This document shows positions 25,239 to 33,382 of a stretch of 37,554 nt of DNA, piece by piece. How positions within the stretch are numbered: position 1 is the first letter of the stretch; each line of letters opens with the position of its first letter. A model generated the notes under the pieces. It searched no databases. It saw only the letters and a list, made by a program, of their open reading frames with translations, and was not told the origin of the DNA. This DNA is from Pseudobutyrivibrio sp. (GTDB lineage: Bacteria; Bacillota; Clostridia; Lachnospirales; Lachnospiraceae). Made by a program: the position numbers and the translations under genes. The stretch covers positions 1 to 37,554 of the forward strand of contig JAGBJE010000043.1 in NCBI GenBank assembly GCA_017934625.1. Direction: 5' to 3'.

Positions 25239-25601
25239 ATGGAAACAATATTTGATTTTGAATTACCTAGGGGTTATGTAGATGGTGACGGTGGAGTACA
25301 TAAGAGAGGAAAAATGAGACTTGCTACAGCTCGAGATGAAATCAGTGCCACCAGAGATCCAAGAGTTCTATCAAATCCATCTTATCTGACAATCGCACTT
25401 TTAGCTGAGGTCGTTACGGAAATAGAGGGAATGCCAGCAGTAAATGGAACCTTGATTGAGAGATTGTTTACAGCGGATTTGGCATTTTTGCAGGATATGT
25501 ACCAACGTATAAACGATATTGAGCCACCAAAGGTACAGTGCGTTTGTCCAGATTGTGGAAAGGTATTCCAGGTACCTATAAATTTTACAGAAGAGGGCTA
25601 A
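25239..25601 (+). CDS. eCIS tail-assembly-like protein with C-terminal zinc-knuckle
   Basis: 120 aa. The pattern FELPRGYVDGDGGVHKRGKMRLATARDEI, DPRVLSNPSYLTIALLAEVV and LFTADLAFLQDMYQRIN is one I recognise as conserved in eCIS clusters directly after the tube gene, where phages have tail-assembly chaperones. It ends with a Cys cluster C-x-C-x2-C (VCPDC) that may bind a metal, with no second Cys pair visible. An AAGGAGG ribosome site precedes it. A slippery heptamer lies 13 nt before its stop codon (see the frameshift site), so part of its product may be extended into the next frame. Confidence 0.75.
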   Translation: METIFDFELPRGYVDGDGGVHKRGKMRLATARDEISATRDPRVLSNPSYLTIALLAEVVTEIEGMPAVNGTLIERLFTADLAFLQDMYQRINDIEPPKVQCVCPDCGKVFQVPINFTEEG

Positions 25602-25607
25602 AGCTCT
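25580..25607 (+). promoter_or_regulatory. Candidate -1 programmed ribosomal frameshift site
   Basis: The heptamer A-AAT-TTT (25580-25586) is in the right phase of the upstream gene to fit the X-XXY-YYZ rule. Seven nucleotides later a hairpin AGGGC/GCTCT (25594-25598 with 25603-25607, loop TAAA, one G-T pair) spans the 0-frame stop at 25599-25601. A -1 slip would join residue 116 to the DUF6760-like frame, giving 189 aa. The stem is short and this heptamer is less proven in bacteria than A-AAA-AAG. Confidence 0.4.
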
Positions 25608-25807
25608 ATCCACAGAAGGAAATGTATGAGGAAATGTCCTTTATCTCATATTATTTCCATTGGGGTAGTGATGACGTGCTCTCCTTAGAACATAATGAAA
25701 GACGTCGCTGGTGCAAGGAAATCTCATCCATCAACCAGTCTTTAAGACCCTCAGATAAACCAAAGGAAAAGAGTATCTTAGATTTGAAACCAACCAGGTC
25801 GAGATAA
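25586..25807 (+). CDS. DUF6760-like small protein or frameshift extension
   Basis: This reading frame encodes LYPQKEMYEEMSFISYYFHWGSDDVLSLEHNERRRWCKEISSIN, matching my memory of the small DUF6760 family of eCIS loci (YPxxxLYEEVAFIAYHFHWxxxxILxLEHxERRRWVxEI). The start is the puzzle. The conserved part begins before the first ATG (25622), which has only AAGGA one base away. Earlier GTG/TTG codons (25538, 25544, 25553) lie deep in the upstream gene and have weak ribosome sites. I therefore give the frame from the proposed -1 frameshift point. The C-terminal ~25 residues are basic and probably disordered. Its position after the tube gene suggests an assembly role. Confidence 0.6.
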   Translation, partial: YRRGLKLYPQKEMYEEMSFISYYFHWGSDDVLSLEHNERRRWCKEISSINQSLRPSDKPKEKSILDLKPTRSR

Positions 25808-25825
25808 TTTAAGCAGGTATTGTCT

Positions 25826-27382
25826 ATGAGTATTTTTTCAGATAACACAGGTTTCACTCCTGTACCAGGCTTTAACTTTTTACTTAGAGTGGAAATGGCA
25901 TTTGATGTTCCAGTAAAAAGTGTAAGAGCCTTTACAAAGAATTTTGAATATGAGTACATTCAGGAAGGCGGACTAAATGACTATGTACATATGAGGCGCA
26001 AACCTATTTCACAGCCATTTACCTTAGAAATAGAAAGATATGCTGCCACAGATTTGTACTACGATCCTCTGCAAAATGGCACTGAATTAATGCTGCCATT
26101 ACTTTTAATGGTTTCACCATATCAGGGAATGTTTGCAGGATATTCCAGAAGAACCTATATATTTACAGGATGTACAGTTACTGGAAAAGAATATGGGGCA
26201 TTGGACTCAGAAAAAAGCGGATTAATGACTGAAACAATAAAAATAGCTTATAGACAGGTTGCAGTTATAGACATACCAGAGACCATTGCGGCTGAGCCAA
26301 ATAAATATACGAAGGCTTTATTTGCTGCGGAGAAAGAACAAAAAGAAGCAGAGATGTTAAAGGAAGTATACGGTCGTCAAGTGGATGATGCTGGATTTAA
26401 AACAATAAAGGATAACTACGAGGCAAAGGAAAAGCAGCGTAGTGAGGTTACAGATCCTGAAAAGAGAAAAACACTTAAATTAGACGAGAATGCCCCACGT
26501 GGTTTCAAAACAGGTTATGGAAAATTTGATGGAAAGCAGAGCGCTCATCATGTATTTGACTATAGAGAAGGGGAAATAAATCGAGGCGACCCTGTAGAAA
26601 AGAAGAAAGAAAATGAACGTTATTATAAAACAGGTTACGGCAAATTTGATGGACCAACGAGTTCTGATAAAAAAACCTACATAGCAGGAGAAATAGGTGC
26701 AGCACCAGATGCTAATAAACGTGAAACCTTCCATCCTAAATACGGAGAATTTAGTAAAAATAAGGAGGACTTTAGCAGTAGATACATCACTTATATGGAC
26801 GGTGAAATAGAAAATGCACCAAAAGCTAATGAGCGTTTTTATTTTAAGAGTGAAGAACAAACAGATGAGAATGGTAAGAAAAAAACTATAACAAAAATCG
26901 GAGATGAAAGTTATTACGGAAAAGAAGTACTTGATCAATATAAAAAAGCAGCAAAAGAAAATCCTCCTAAAGAGAGAATTTACAAAAAAAGCTATGGAAA
27001 ATTTGATGGGGATAAGAGTGCAGATAATTTCACTTATTTAGCAAAAGAAACAGGTAGTGCTCCAGATGCTAATGAGCGCACATACCCAAAGACTGAAAGC
27101 TACTATGGCAAAGAAATAGCTGAAAAATATAAGAAAAATGCAAAGGATAAACCGAGAAATTGGCCTAAGGATGAAAGTTATTACGGCAAAGATGTGGCTC
27201 AAAAATATAAAAGCTCAGCTAAAAACAATGCAAGGTCATGGCCAAAGACTGAAAGCTACTATGGCAAAGCAACACTGGAAAGTATAGCCAAGAAAGCAAA
27301 GAAAAATGAAAGAAAATGGCCACCAACAGAAAGTGCATTTGGATTAAACCAAATGAAAAATAATAATAAAGGTAAAAAATAA
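25826..27382 (+). CDS. Afp5-like tube/tube-initiator protein with long repetitive C-terminal tail
   Basis: 518 aa from the ATG at 25826 (AGG at 25814; a TTG at 25820 is less likely). Residues 1-~160 form a gp19-type tube domain: FTPVPGFNFLLRVEM, VRAFTKNFEYEYIQEGG, RRKPISQPFTLEIERY, and a closing GLMTETIKIAYRQVAVID. In AFP/PVC the second tube gene (Afp5) starts the tube at the baseplate. The ~355-residue remainder is unlike Afp5. It is Lys-rich, low in hydrophobics and repetitive, with four GYGKFDG-type units and then four ESYYGK units ending in NWPK-like motifs. It is probably extended or disordered and could line the tube, bind cargo or hang from the baseplate. Its stop overlaps the next ATG by one base (TAATG). 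Confidence 0.75.
   Translation: MSIFSDNTGFTPVPGFNFLLRVEMAFDVPVKSVRAFTKNFEYEYIQEGGLNDYVHMRRKPISQPFTLEIERYAATDLYYDPLQNGTELMLPLLLMVSPYQGMFAGYSRRTYIFTGCTVTGKEYGALDSEKSGLMTETIKIAYRQVAVIDIPETIAAEPNKYTKALFAAEKEQKEAEMLKEVYGRQVDDAGFKTIKDNYEAKEKQRSEVTDPEKRKTLKLDENAPRGFKTGYGKFDGKQSAHHVFDYREGEINRGDPVEKKKENERYYKTGYGKFDGPTSSDKKTYIAGEIGAAPDANKRETFHPKYGEFSKNKEDFSSRYITYMDGEIENAPKANERFYFKSEEQTDENGKKKTITKIGDESYYGKEVLDQYKKAAKENPPKERIYKKSYGKFDGDKSADNFTYLAKETGSAPDANERTYPKTESYYGKEIAEKYKKNAKDKPRNWPKDESYYGKDVAQKYKSSAKNNARSWPKTESYYGKATLESIAKKAKKNERKWPPTESAFGLNQMKNNNKGKK
26508..27336 (+). repeat. Two families of protein-coding repeats in the tube-like protein tail
   Basis: Family A (units near 26514, 26634, 26733 and 26991) encodes YGKFDG followed by GEIGxAPDANER-like text, about 40 residues per unit. 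Family B (near 26907, 27096, 27170 and 27249) encodes ESYYGK-xxxxKYKKxAKxxxRxWPK, about 25 residues per unit. At DNA level, 27086-27113 and 27242-27269 are an identical 28-bp direct repeat, a sign of recent internal duplication. Confidence 0.8.
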
Positions 27383-29184
27383 TGCTTAAAATCAAATCTG
27401 CTGATTCAATGAGAAAATTGAAGCCTTTAACACCTTTCTATAGCGGTTTTTCAGAAAGGATTCGCACAAATTATGGAAGTATGAATGTGCGAATGGAAAA
27501 GGAAGAACTGGTACATTTAGTATCGGAACCACCAGAGGTCTATCTTGAGGATTTTGGTATGACTACGCTTACTAATAATACCAATATTCATTCAAATAAG
27601 AATATAAAGGTGGAAATGCTAAATGAGATGATTAATCGACTTTACTACAGCGATAGTCATCATTTCACATACCAGGATAAGGTTTACGTAGAAAATGTAT
27701 TAAGAAAGCTTGGTGTGGAAAATACCAGCAATTTCATTAAGCAGGTAAAAGAAATAAAAGAGCAGATGGGTGAAACCATCAATTATATCAGGATTAACGA
27801 AAGCAACCCTGTAGCCTTCCAGAAGATGATGGAGCGCATTGTAACAGAAAACAATCGTATACCTAAAAAAAGAAAAAACAGTAAGAAGGAAGTTCTACCA
27901 AGCCGTCAGGAAAAGGAGTTGTATGAAAAGGTATTTGACAGGCTCCACAGCAAGGAAATCTATAAGGAAGTTACAGAGCTACTAAAAGCTAATCCAGATA
28001 TGCCAGCTATAATCCGTCAGGCGGAATTTCATCTGGCAGAGCAGAAAAATGAATCAAGAGAGCTTACTCTTAATTCAATTTTTCATACCTTTGAAGGAGA
28101 CACTAGAAACTATCTGGTGCATCGTTGGGAGCAGTTAAACGAAGGTGATGAGATTACAACAGTTACAGAAAATGGAGACATACTTTCATCTGTTAACGCC
28201 TCAATCATTATGAATCTCATTGAAAATGTAATGAGTCTTAGAGCTGGGGATAAGTACATAAGAGATGAGCAATGGTACCAGCTTAAAAATGCTTACAATC
28301 AATCGGCAGAAAATACCTTAAACAGATTCTTTACCGATAGGACATTAAGTACATTCCACATAATAGAACGGAATGACTACAGTAAGCAAATAGAAGAAAA
28401 TATTACAAAAGAAACAGATGAGCTGGTATACAAGACAGAAAATATAGAGAACCTACAGAAGGAAGCATTAAATGAAATCAATATTAGAAACCAGCAAAAG
28501 CTGGAACAAATCAGGGCACTTGAGCAGCAGATTGTAATTAACAATCAGACTACAAATCCAGTGCCTGATAGAAAAAATACATATTATACAAGCCAAATAT
28601 TGCTGGAGCATCCAGAGCTTTCTGAAGAGATAATAGCAAATATGCCTGAAAACAATTTGCAAGCAACAGTTTACGACCAGATTAAAGAGGTTATTGTGAA
28701 TCAGGTTGCAGACCCTTTTACAAGAGAGCTGCTGGTGCATCTGGCTGAAAATGGCAGACCAGGAGATATATCAGAGTTAGAGACTATATCCCGCCAGCAA
28801 GAAGCTATTAGGAATGTTACCGAACATACAAGGCAAGTAGAACAGGTTGCAAGAAATATAGAAACTGAGCAAAGAACCTTGACTTTGGTTCATAAGTCAG
28901 AGGAACAGACAATATCAGAAGATATTTTAGATGAAATCAGACAGCAAAGAAATTATATAGACAACAGGCTTGTGGAAGTTACACAGAATGTTAATACCAC
29001 AGAAACCAATCATACGGAAGTAATAAATCAAACTGATAATGAAGAAGTGGTGAGAAACATTCAAAACAATGTAATGGAAATGGTAGATAGAAATATCAAA
29101 GGGCAGGTGGATTCCATTTCCAACCAGGTATTCAGAAGGCTAGAACAAAAGCTAGACACTGAAAGAAAGCGTAGAGGGTATTAA
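27382..29184 (+). CDS. Coiled-coil-rich CIS protein of unknown function
   Basis: 600 aa. Residues 1-~110 carry aromatic and charged segments (MRKLKPLTPFYSGFSERIRTNYG). The remainder is dominated by Glu/Gln/Lys/Asn-rich helices with long heptad runs (ITKETDELVYKTENIENLQKEALNEINIRNQQ, and from ~500 to the end). There is no TM segment and no recognised domain. It is coupled to the Afp5-like gene by a one-base overlap and followed 2 nt later by an Afp7-like gene. An elongated helical protein in this position could be an inner-tube ruler or a scaffold. Tape-measure genes in AFP (afp14) lie further downstream, so this role is uncertain. Confidence 0.6.
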   Translation: MLKIKSADSMRKLKPLTPFYSGFSERIRTNYGSMNVRMEKEELVHLVSEPPEVYLEDFGMTTLTNNTNIHSNKNIKVEMLNEMINRLYYSDSHHFTYQDKVYVENVLRKLGVENTSNFIKQVKEIKEQMGETINYIRINESNPVAFQKMMERIVTENNRIPKKRKNSKKEVLPSRQEKELYEKVFDRLHSKEIYKEVTELLKANPDMPAIIRQAEFHLAEQKNESRELTLNSIFHTFEGDTRNYLVHRWEQLNEGDEITTVTENGDILSSVNASIIMNLIENVMSLRAGDKYIRDEQWYQLKNAYNQSAENTLNRFFTDRTLSTFHIIERNDYSKQIEENITKETDELVYKTENIENLQKEALNEINIRNQQKLEQIRALEQQIVINNQTTNPVPDRKNTYYTSQILLEHPELSEEIIANMPENNLQATVYDQIKEVIVNQVADPFTRELLVHLAENGRPGDISELETISRQQEAIRNVTEHTRQVEQVARNIETEQRTLTLVHKSEEQTISEDILDEIRQQRNYIDNRLVEVTQNVNTTETNHTEVINQTDNEEVVRNIQNNVMEMVDRNIKGQVDSISNQVFRRLEQKLDTERKRRGY

Positions 29185-29186
29185 TT

Positions 29187-30089
29187 ATGGGAGCATTTTC
29201 AGATTTAGCCGCCAATGCAATAGGTTCTGCGGTAGGCGCTGTAGAGCATGCATATCTTGTGGTATTTGATACAGGTAATATGAGACCTGTAAAAACAGTC
29301 GAGGCTCAAAAATTGGATGCAAAGAAACCATTAATAGAGGTGCCAGATTTGCCAGTGGATTTAACAGCATTAAGGGAACAGCTGGCAGTATATGCCCAAT
29401 ATGCTAGTGCAATGGCAGCGGTTCTTGCGGATTTGTTTCCTCATGCTGCAATAGATGATTTAAAAAAGGCAGAAAAATATGTAGGAATTAAAAGAGTAAA
29501 AGTGCAATTTAATCCCACTCAGGTCCAAGTAAATGCTTTAGGTAGTAAGTTGGCTTTTGTGTCAGGTGCAACAGCATCAAATGACAAAAAGAGCGATAAA
29601 AGTAGTTATGGGTATAGCGAAGTACCACCACGTATTACTGTAAACATACCTATCATTATTGATGAAGAGGAAAACACTAGGGCATTTGCATCTGATACAG
29701 TAAATGTTGCAAACATGTCGAATGTTGGTCAAACATTATTAAATGCGTTTACAGGAACTAAATGCACGGTTAAGGAAGAGACAGAAGCAATACTTTCATT
29801 GCTTAGAAATAGTTCCACAAGAACAGTGGGCTTTTATTGGGGAAGTAAAATGTCTTATGTAGGTTCTATTATTTCCGCTCAGGCTACTTATACAATGTTT
29901 CATCGCAATGGTGACCCATGCAGAGCAAAAATAAACCTGCAAATACTTACTGTAGAGCAGAGCTCTTCGGCTGGATTTAAAAAACAGTGGGATGATAAGT
30001 ATAATGCTTTTTCAAAGGCTGATAAAACCAGTCTTAGTGCATGGGGCGAGAGCGCAAACCTGGGCAATGTAATAAATCTTCCATTTTAA
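29187..30089 (+). CDS. CIS_tube-family (Afp7-like) baseplate-tube connector, copy 1
   Basis: 300 aa. After an Ala-rich N-terminus (~100 residues) come VQFNPTQVQVNALG, VPPRITVNIPIIID and GFYWGSKMSYVGSIISAQATYTMFHRNGDPCRAKINLQIL. The pair VxFNPxx plus FxWGxxxxxGxxxxxxxxYTxFxxxGxPxRAxIxL is the signature of the CIS tube/Afp7 family, which joins the tube to the spike hub. The usual C-terminal LysM-like part is not obvious; the protein ends soon after the core. A related protein follows 21 nt downstream, so two copies probably form successive rings. Confidence 0.8.
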   Translation: MGAFSDLAANAIGSAVGAVEHAYLVVFDTGNMRPVKTVEAQKLDAKKPLIEVPDLPVDLTALREQLAVYAQYASAMAAVLADLFPHAAIDDLKKAEKYVGIKRVKVQFNPTQVQVNALGSKLAFVSGATASNDKKSDKSSYGYSEVPPRITVNIPIIIDEEENTRAFASDTVNVANMSNVGQTLLNAFTGTKCTVKEETEAILSLLRNSSTRTVGFYWGSKMSYVGSIISAQATYTMFHRNGDPCRAKINLQILTVEQSSSAGFKKQWDDKYNAFSKADKTSLSAWGESANLGNVINLPF

Positions 30090-30110
30090 CATTACAGAAA
30101 GAGTGATTAT

Positions 30111-30962
30111 ATGGGTTTCTTTAATAATTTTAATAGGGCTTTGATTGGATTTCCATTAAAGGAATTTTCAAAAATAGATGGTGTGGATGCCACAAGCGAC
30201 GTTGTTGATGCTAGTTTGAAGGCAAAAAAAGTAGCAGATGCAGCGCAATATACGATTGTGTCAAAGCTTATGGATTTGAGTAAGGGCGTGTCTAAATCAG
30301 CTATACAGGAAGAGCTTTTGCTGGAAACAGCCCTGACATATTATTGGCTCGAGGTAGAATTTAACCCTAATTCCTTACGTTATGTTGCAAGAAACGGTTC
30401 AATTCAACAGCAGCATTCGGTAACTGGTGATATAGGTGCAAATATTGCCCAGTACAACGTTGAAGCTCAAACCGATTTACATTTTGATATGTATGTAGAC
30501 TCAGCTGTTTGTCTTAGCGCCACAACAGGATTAAATCTGTCAACATTGTTGTCGGCTAGGGTGAACGTAATGAGCGGAGAGGACTTTTATAATATCGCCC
30601 CAATAGTGGATGGTATTTGTTCACTTTGTAATTCTGTAGAAACACAATATTTAATTTTCGCCTGGGGACGTATGCTTTTCTATGGAGTATTAGAGTCAGT
30701 TGATGCCGAATATCAGATGTTTGATGTAGATGGAAAACCTATACGTGCAAAAATATCTATTAGTATTCGACAGTGTGGAAAACTAGGAAAAGATGAGAAG
30801 GCTGGGGATATTTTTTCAAAATCTAATTATTATTGGAAAGATGTCTATGACAGCTTTTTTGGGAAGGGAACCCAAGAAAATCTTAGATTTGGAAGAGGCT
30901 CATCTAAAGTACCAACTAGCGAAGGTATAAAAGATTTCAACAACCTTTTAAACTTGAGATAA
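30111..30962 (+). CDS. CIS_tube-family (Afp7-like) baseplate-tube connector, copy 2
   Basis: 283 aa, with the same core as the preceding gene: LEVEFNPNSLRYVARNG, a HFDMYVDS strand, then LIFAWGRMLFYGVLESVDAEYQMFDVDGKPIRAKISISI. The N-terminal ~80 residues differ and are helical. No LysM domain is seen. The upstream gene shares the FNP and WG motifs but little else, so any duplication is old. AGAAAGAGTGATTATATG, nearly the same leader as before the sheath gene, precedes the start. Confidence 0.78.
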   Translation: MGFFNNFNRALIGFPLKEFSKIDGVDATSDVVDASLKAKKVADAAQYTIVSKLMDLSKGVSKSAIQEELLLETALTYYWLEVEFNPNSLRYVARNGSIQQQHSVTGDIGANIAQYNVEAQTDLHFDMYVDSAVCLSATTGLNLSTLLSARVNVMSGEDFYNIAPIVDGICSLCNSVETQYLIFAWGRMLFYGVLESVDAEYQMFDVDGKPIRAKISISIRQCGKLGKDEKAGDIFSKSNYYWKDVYDSFFGKGTQENLRFGRGSSKVPTSEGIKDFNNLLNLR

Positions 30963-30973
30963 GTGAGGGATAA

Positions 30974-32107
30974 ATGAATACACTAATATATGGAGATCTC
31001 TTAAAGGATTATGAAGGCTTTGCAGATCCAAAAGCACGCATAGAGCTTAATGGAAAGGACGTTTCGAAAAATCCTATAGTTATAAATAATATTGATGTGG
31101 AAATATCAGCTGGTTTTGAGGCATCTATAGCCACATTCGATATTTATAGTGTATTTGACAGATTGCAAGCCAGATTTGAATATGAGAGTGTAGCAAAGGA
31201 TGTTGTAATCGGGGCGACACTTAAAATATATCTAGGCTATGCAGTTAGGGTTAGAGAAGTATTTACAGGTGTTGTCACTAGAGTGACATTTGCTTATGAG
31301 TCTGGCGGTGCTCCACACATTACAGTTACTGGAATGGACATAAAGGGGCTCATGATGGCTGGAAGCTATTCCAAACAGCTAAAGGCAAAGTCTTATTCCG
31401 CAGCAGTAAAAGAAATCCTGGAAAAGACAGCATATAGCAAACTGCAATCAGCAGGAATTATCGAAAAGCTATATATAACCGACACCCCAGACACTCCGCC
31501 CCCAGGTACTCCAAACAAAAATCCTAATATCGAAATGGTGGCAGAGTCAGATTATGAATTTGTAGTAAAGGCAGCAAAAAAGTTTAATTATGAATTTTTT
31601 ACAGTTGGTGGAAATGTATATTTTAGACCAGCAAAATGTGATAGCTCTGTAGAGATAAATCTTAATCCAGATAAGGGGTTGTTTAACTGCGAGGTAGAGT
31701 ACGACATCACTGGACTTTCAGAGACAATCGAGGCCAGAGGAATGGACGATGGAAAGGGAAAAGTGATTTCTGCAAATACCAAACTAAATAACAAAATATC
31801 TCTTGGTAGTAAGGCAGCAGGGTTTATAAAGGGTAGTGAAAAGATTTATATAGATCCTACTATAAAATCAGATAGTGATGCCACAAATAGAGTGAAGTCT
31901 CTAAAGGAGACAGTTTCCTATAGATTTGGAACATTTAGAGGAACCACTATTGGGCTTCCAGATTTGATTCCAGGTGCTTTTATAAAGCTGGAAAATATGG
32001 GAGCACCAGTTACAAATAAATTTTATATCTACAGTATTCACCACAGATTAAATAAAAATGATGGATATCTGACAGATATAGTGGGGCAGGCGGCAAGTAT
32101 TCCTTAA
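30974..32107 (+). CDS. Spike hub protein (gpD/gp27-like half of VgrG)
   Basis: 377 aa. IDVEISAGFEASIATFDIYS, then IYLGYAVRVREVFTGVVTRVTFAY and VTGMDIKGLMMAG, then ESDYEFVVKAAKKFNYEFFTVGGNVYFRPA are the ordered motifs of phage late-control D/gp27-type hubs. The end, PGAFIKLENMGAPVTNKFYIYSIHHRLNKNDGYLTDI, completes the fold. In AFP and T6SS this part is fused to the spike; here the spike is a separate gene 18 nt downstream. It forms the trimeric hub that adapts the spike to the sixfold tube. Confidence 0.9.
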   Translation: MNTLIYGDLLKDYEGFADPKARIELNGKDVSKNPIVINNIDVEISAGFEASIATFDIYSVFDRLQARFEYESVAKDVVIGATLKIYLGYAVRVREVFTGVVTRVTFAYESGGAPHITVTGMDIKGLMMAGSYSKQLKAKSYSAAVKEILEKTAYSKLQSAGIIEKLYITDTPDTPPPGTPNKNPNIEMVAESDYEFVVKAAKKFNYEFFTVGGNVYFRPAKCDSSVEINLNPDKGLFNCEVEYDITGLSETIEARGMDDGKGKVISANTKLNNKISLGSKAAGFIKGSEKIYIDPTIKSDSDATNRVKSLKETVSYRFGTFRGTTIGLPDLIPGAFIKLENMGAPVTNKFYIYSIHHRLNKNDGYLTDIVGQAASIP

Positions 32108-32124
32108 AGCAAAAGGAGAAGCAT

Positions 32125-32937
32125 ATGGGCTTATATGATGTAATTGATGATATTGCAAACAGACAAATACTGAAAACAGAAACTGGAGACAATCGCATTT
32201 GGGGCGTTGTAATTGGACTTGTGGTAAGCAATTATGATAAAGACCATCCTGGCAAGGTGTGCGTTAGTATCCCAATGCGTGACAAGGATGCCAACGAACT
32301 GAAATGGGCCAAGATGGTACAGATGTCTTCAGGCTCTAAATGGGGCACCTATTTCTTGCCAGAGGTAGGAGATCAGGTAATGATTGTATTTGACCATGGA
32401 ATCATTGATAAGCCTTATGTTATCGGCTGTGTGCCAAAGGACAACGATAGTTTTTACACCAAGGCAAGGGACTCAAAAAACAAATACAAGAGGATAACTA
32501 CAAAGAATGGAAGTACCCTTGAATTTTTTGATAATGAAAAGGGGGATGGGGCAAAGGATGCCATAACCCTAAAGACAGCCACAGATGCCTTTGAGTTTCA
32601 CATGGATAATGAAAAGAAGGAAGTTTATCTTTCAGATAAAGAGAAAGAAAATCAGATTGTCATGAAAACGGAAAATGGAAAAATGATAATCAAGGCGGCA
32701 AAAAATCTTACTGTACAGGTGGGAGATAATATATCTCTCATAATGAATGGTGATAGCGGTAAGGTCACACTGAAGACTAACAAGCTTTTAGTGGAGGCAG
32801 CTAATGGTGCTGAAATGAAATCGGATATGAATGTAAGTATTGGCGGAGCCAAAGTTAAAATAGAAGGAAATTCAAATGTAGAGCTTAGCAGCTCAGGTGC
32901 AACAAAGATTGGTGGAAATATGATTTCACTAGGATAG
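32125..32937 (+). CDS. Spike protein (gp5/VgrG OB-fold and beta-helix half)
   Basis: 270 aa. The N-terminal OB-fold reads WGVVIGLVVSNYDKDHPGKVCVSIP, ELKWAKMVQMSSGSKWGTYFLPEVGDQVMIVFDHG and PYVIGCV, the gp5/gpV/VgrG spike signature. From ~110 the chain is a repetitive beta stalk (DAITLKTATDAFEFHMDNEKKEVYL, NLTVQVGDNISLIMNGDSGKVTLKTNKLLVEAANGAEMKSD, VKIEGNSNVELSSSGATKIGG) expected to form a trimeric beta-helix. The end can accept the DUF4280 tip encoded at 22.5 kb. No enzymatic extension is present. Confidence 0.92.
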   Translation: MGLYDVIDDIANRQILKTETGDNRIWGVVIGLVVSNYDKDHPGKVCVSIPMRDKDANELKWAKMVQMSSGSKWGTYFLPEVGDQVMIVFDHGIIDKPYVIGCVPKDNDSFYTKARDSKNKYKRITTKNGSTLEFFDNEKGDGAKDAITLKTATDAFEFHMDNEKKEVYLSDKEKENQIVMKTENGKMIIKAAKNLTVQVGDNISLIMNGDSGKVTLKTNKLLVEAANGAEMKSDMNVSIGGAKVKIEGNSNVELSSSGATKIGGNMISLG

Positions 32938-32950
32938 TGAGGATTCAACT

Positions 32951-33376
32951 ATGGATATGTTTTCAAATTTAGGTCAGTCTATGAAGTTTCCACCCCAAGT
33001 GGATCCAGCTACTGGCAGATTTGTAGTTTCATCAGGAAGGGATAGTGTGAGAGAATCCTTGTATCTGATTCTCATGACCACAGTGGGAGAAAGGTTTATG
33101 AACCCAGACTTCGGTACAAAAATGATGAACTATACATTTATGGACACATCACTGACAATGCTCAATATTTTTACTTCAGAATTAAGGAACACAATTTTAG
33201 AGCAGGAAACCAGAATAGCTGATGTGGATATCAACGTAGATGCTCAGAGTAAGGAAGGAGCTTTGATTATAAATTTAAATTACTATCTGGTGGGTAGTGA
33301 TTTTATGGACAATTTCGTTTTTCCTTTCTATCTAAATAATGATAGTAACGAAGAAGAAGTGACAGAGGAGTATTAA
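32951..33376 (+). CDS. Baseplate wedge protein gp25-like (Afp9-like)
   Basis: 141 aa. RDSVRESLYLILMTTVGERFMNPDFGTKMMNYTF is the conserved gp25/gpW/TssE core, with ERFMNPDFG corresponding to the EPR-type motif. The following helix and strand pair (LRNTILEQETRIADVDINVDA) completes the family length. gp25 staples the first sheath ring to the baseplate. Tight spacing (6 nt) to the next gene matches the usual gp25-baseplate J order. Confidence 0.93.
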   Translation: MDMFSNLGQSMKFPPQVDPATGRFVVSSGRDSVRESLYLILMTTVGERFMNPDFGTKMMNYTFMDTSLTMLNIFTSELRNTILEQETRIADVDINVDAQSKEGALIINLNYYLVGSDFMDNFVFPFYLNNDSNEEEVTEEY

Positions 33377-33382
33377 TAGTTT

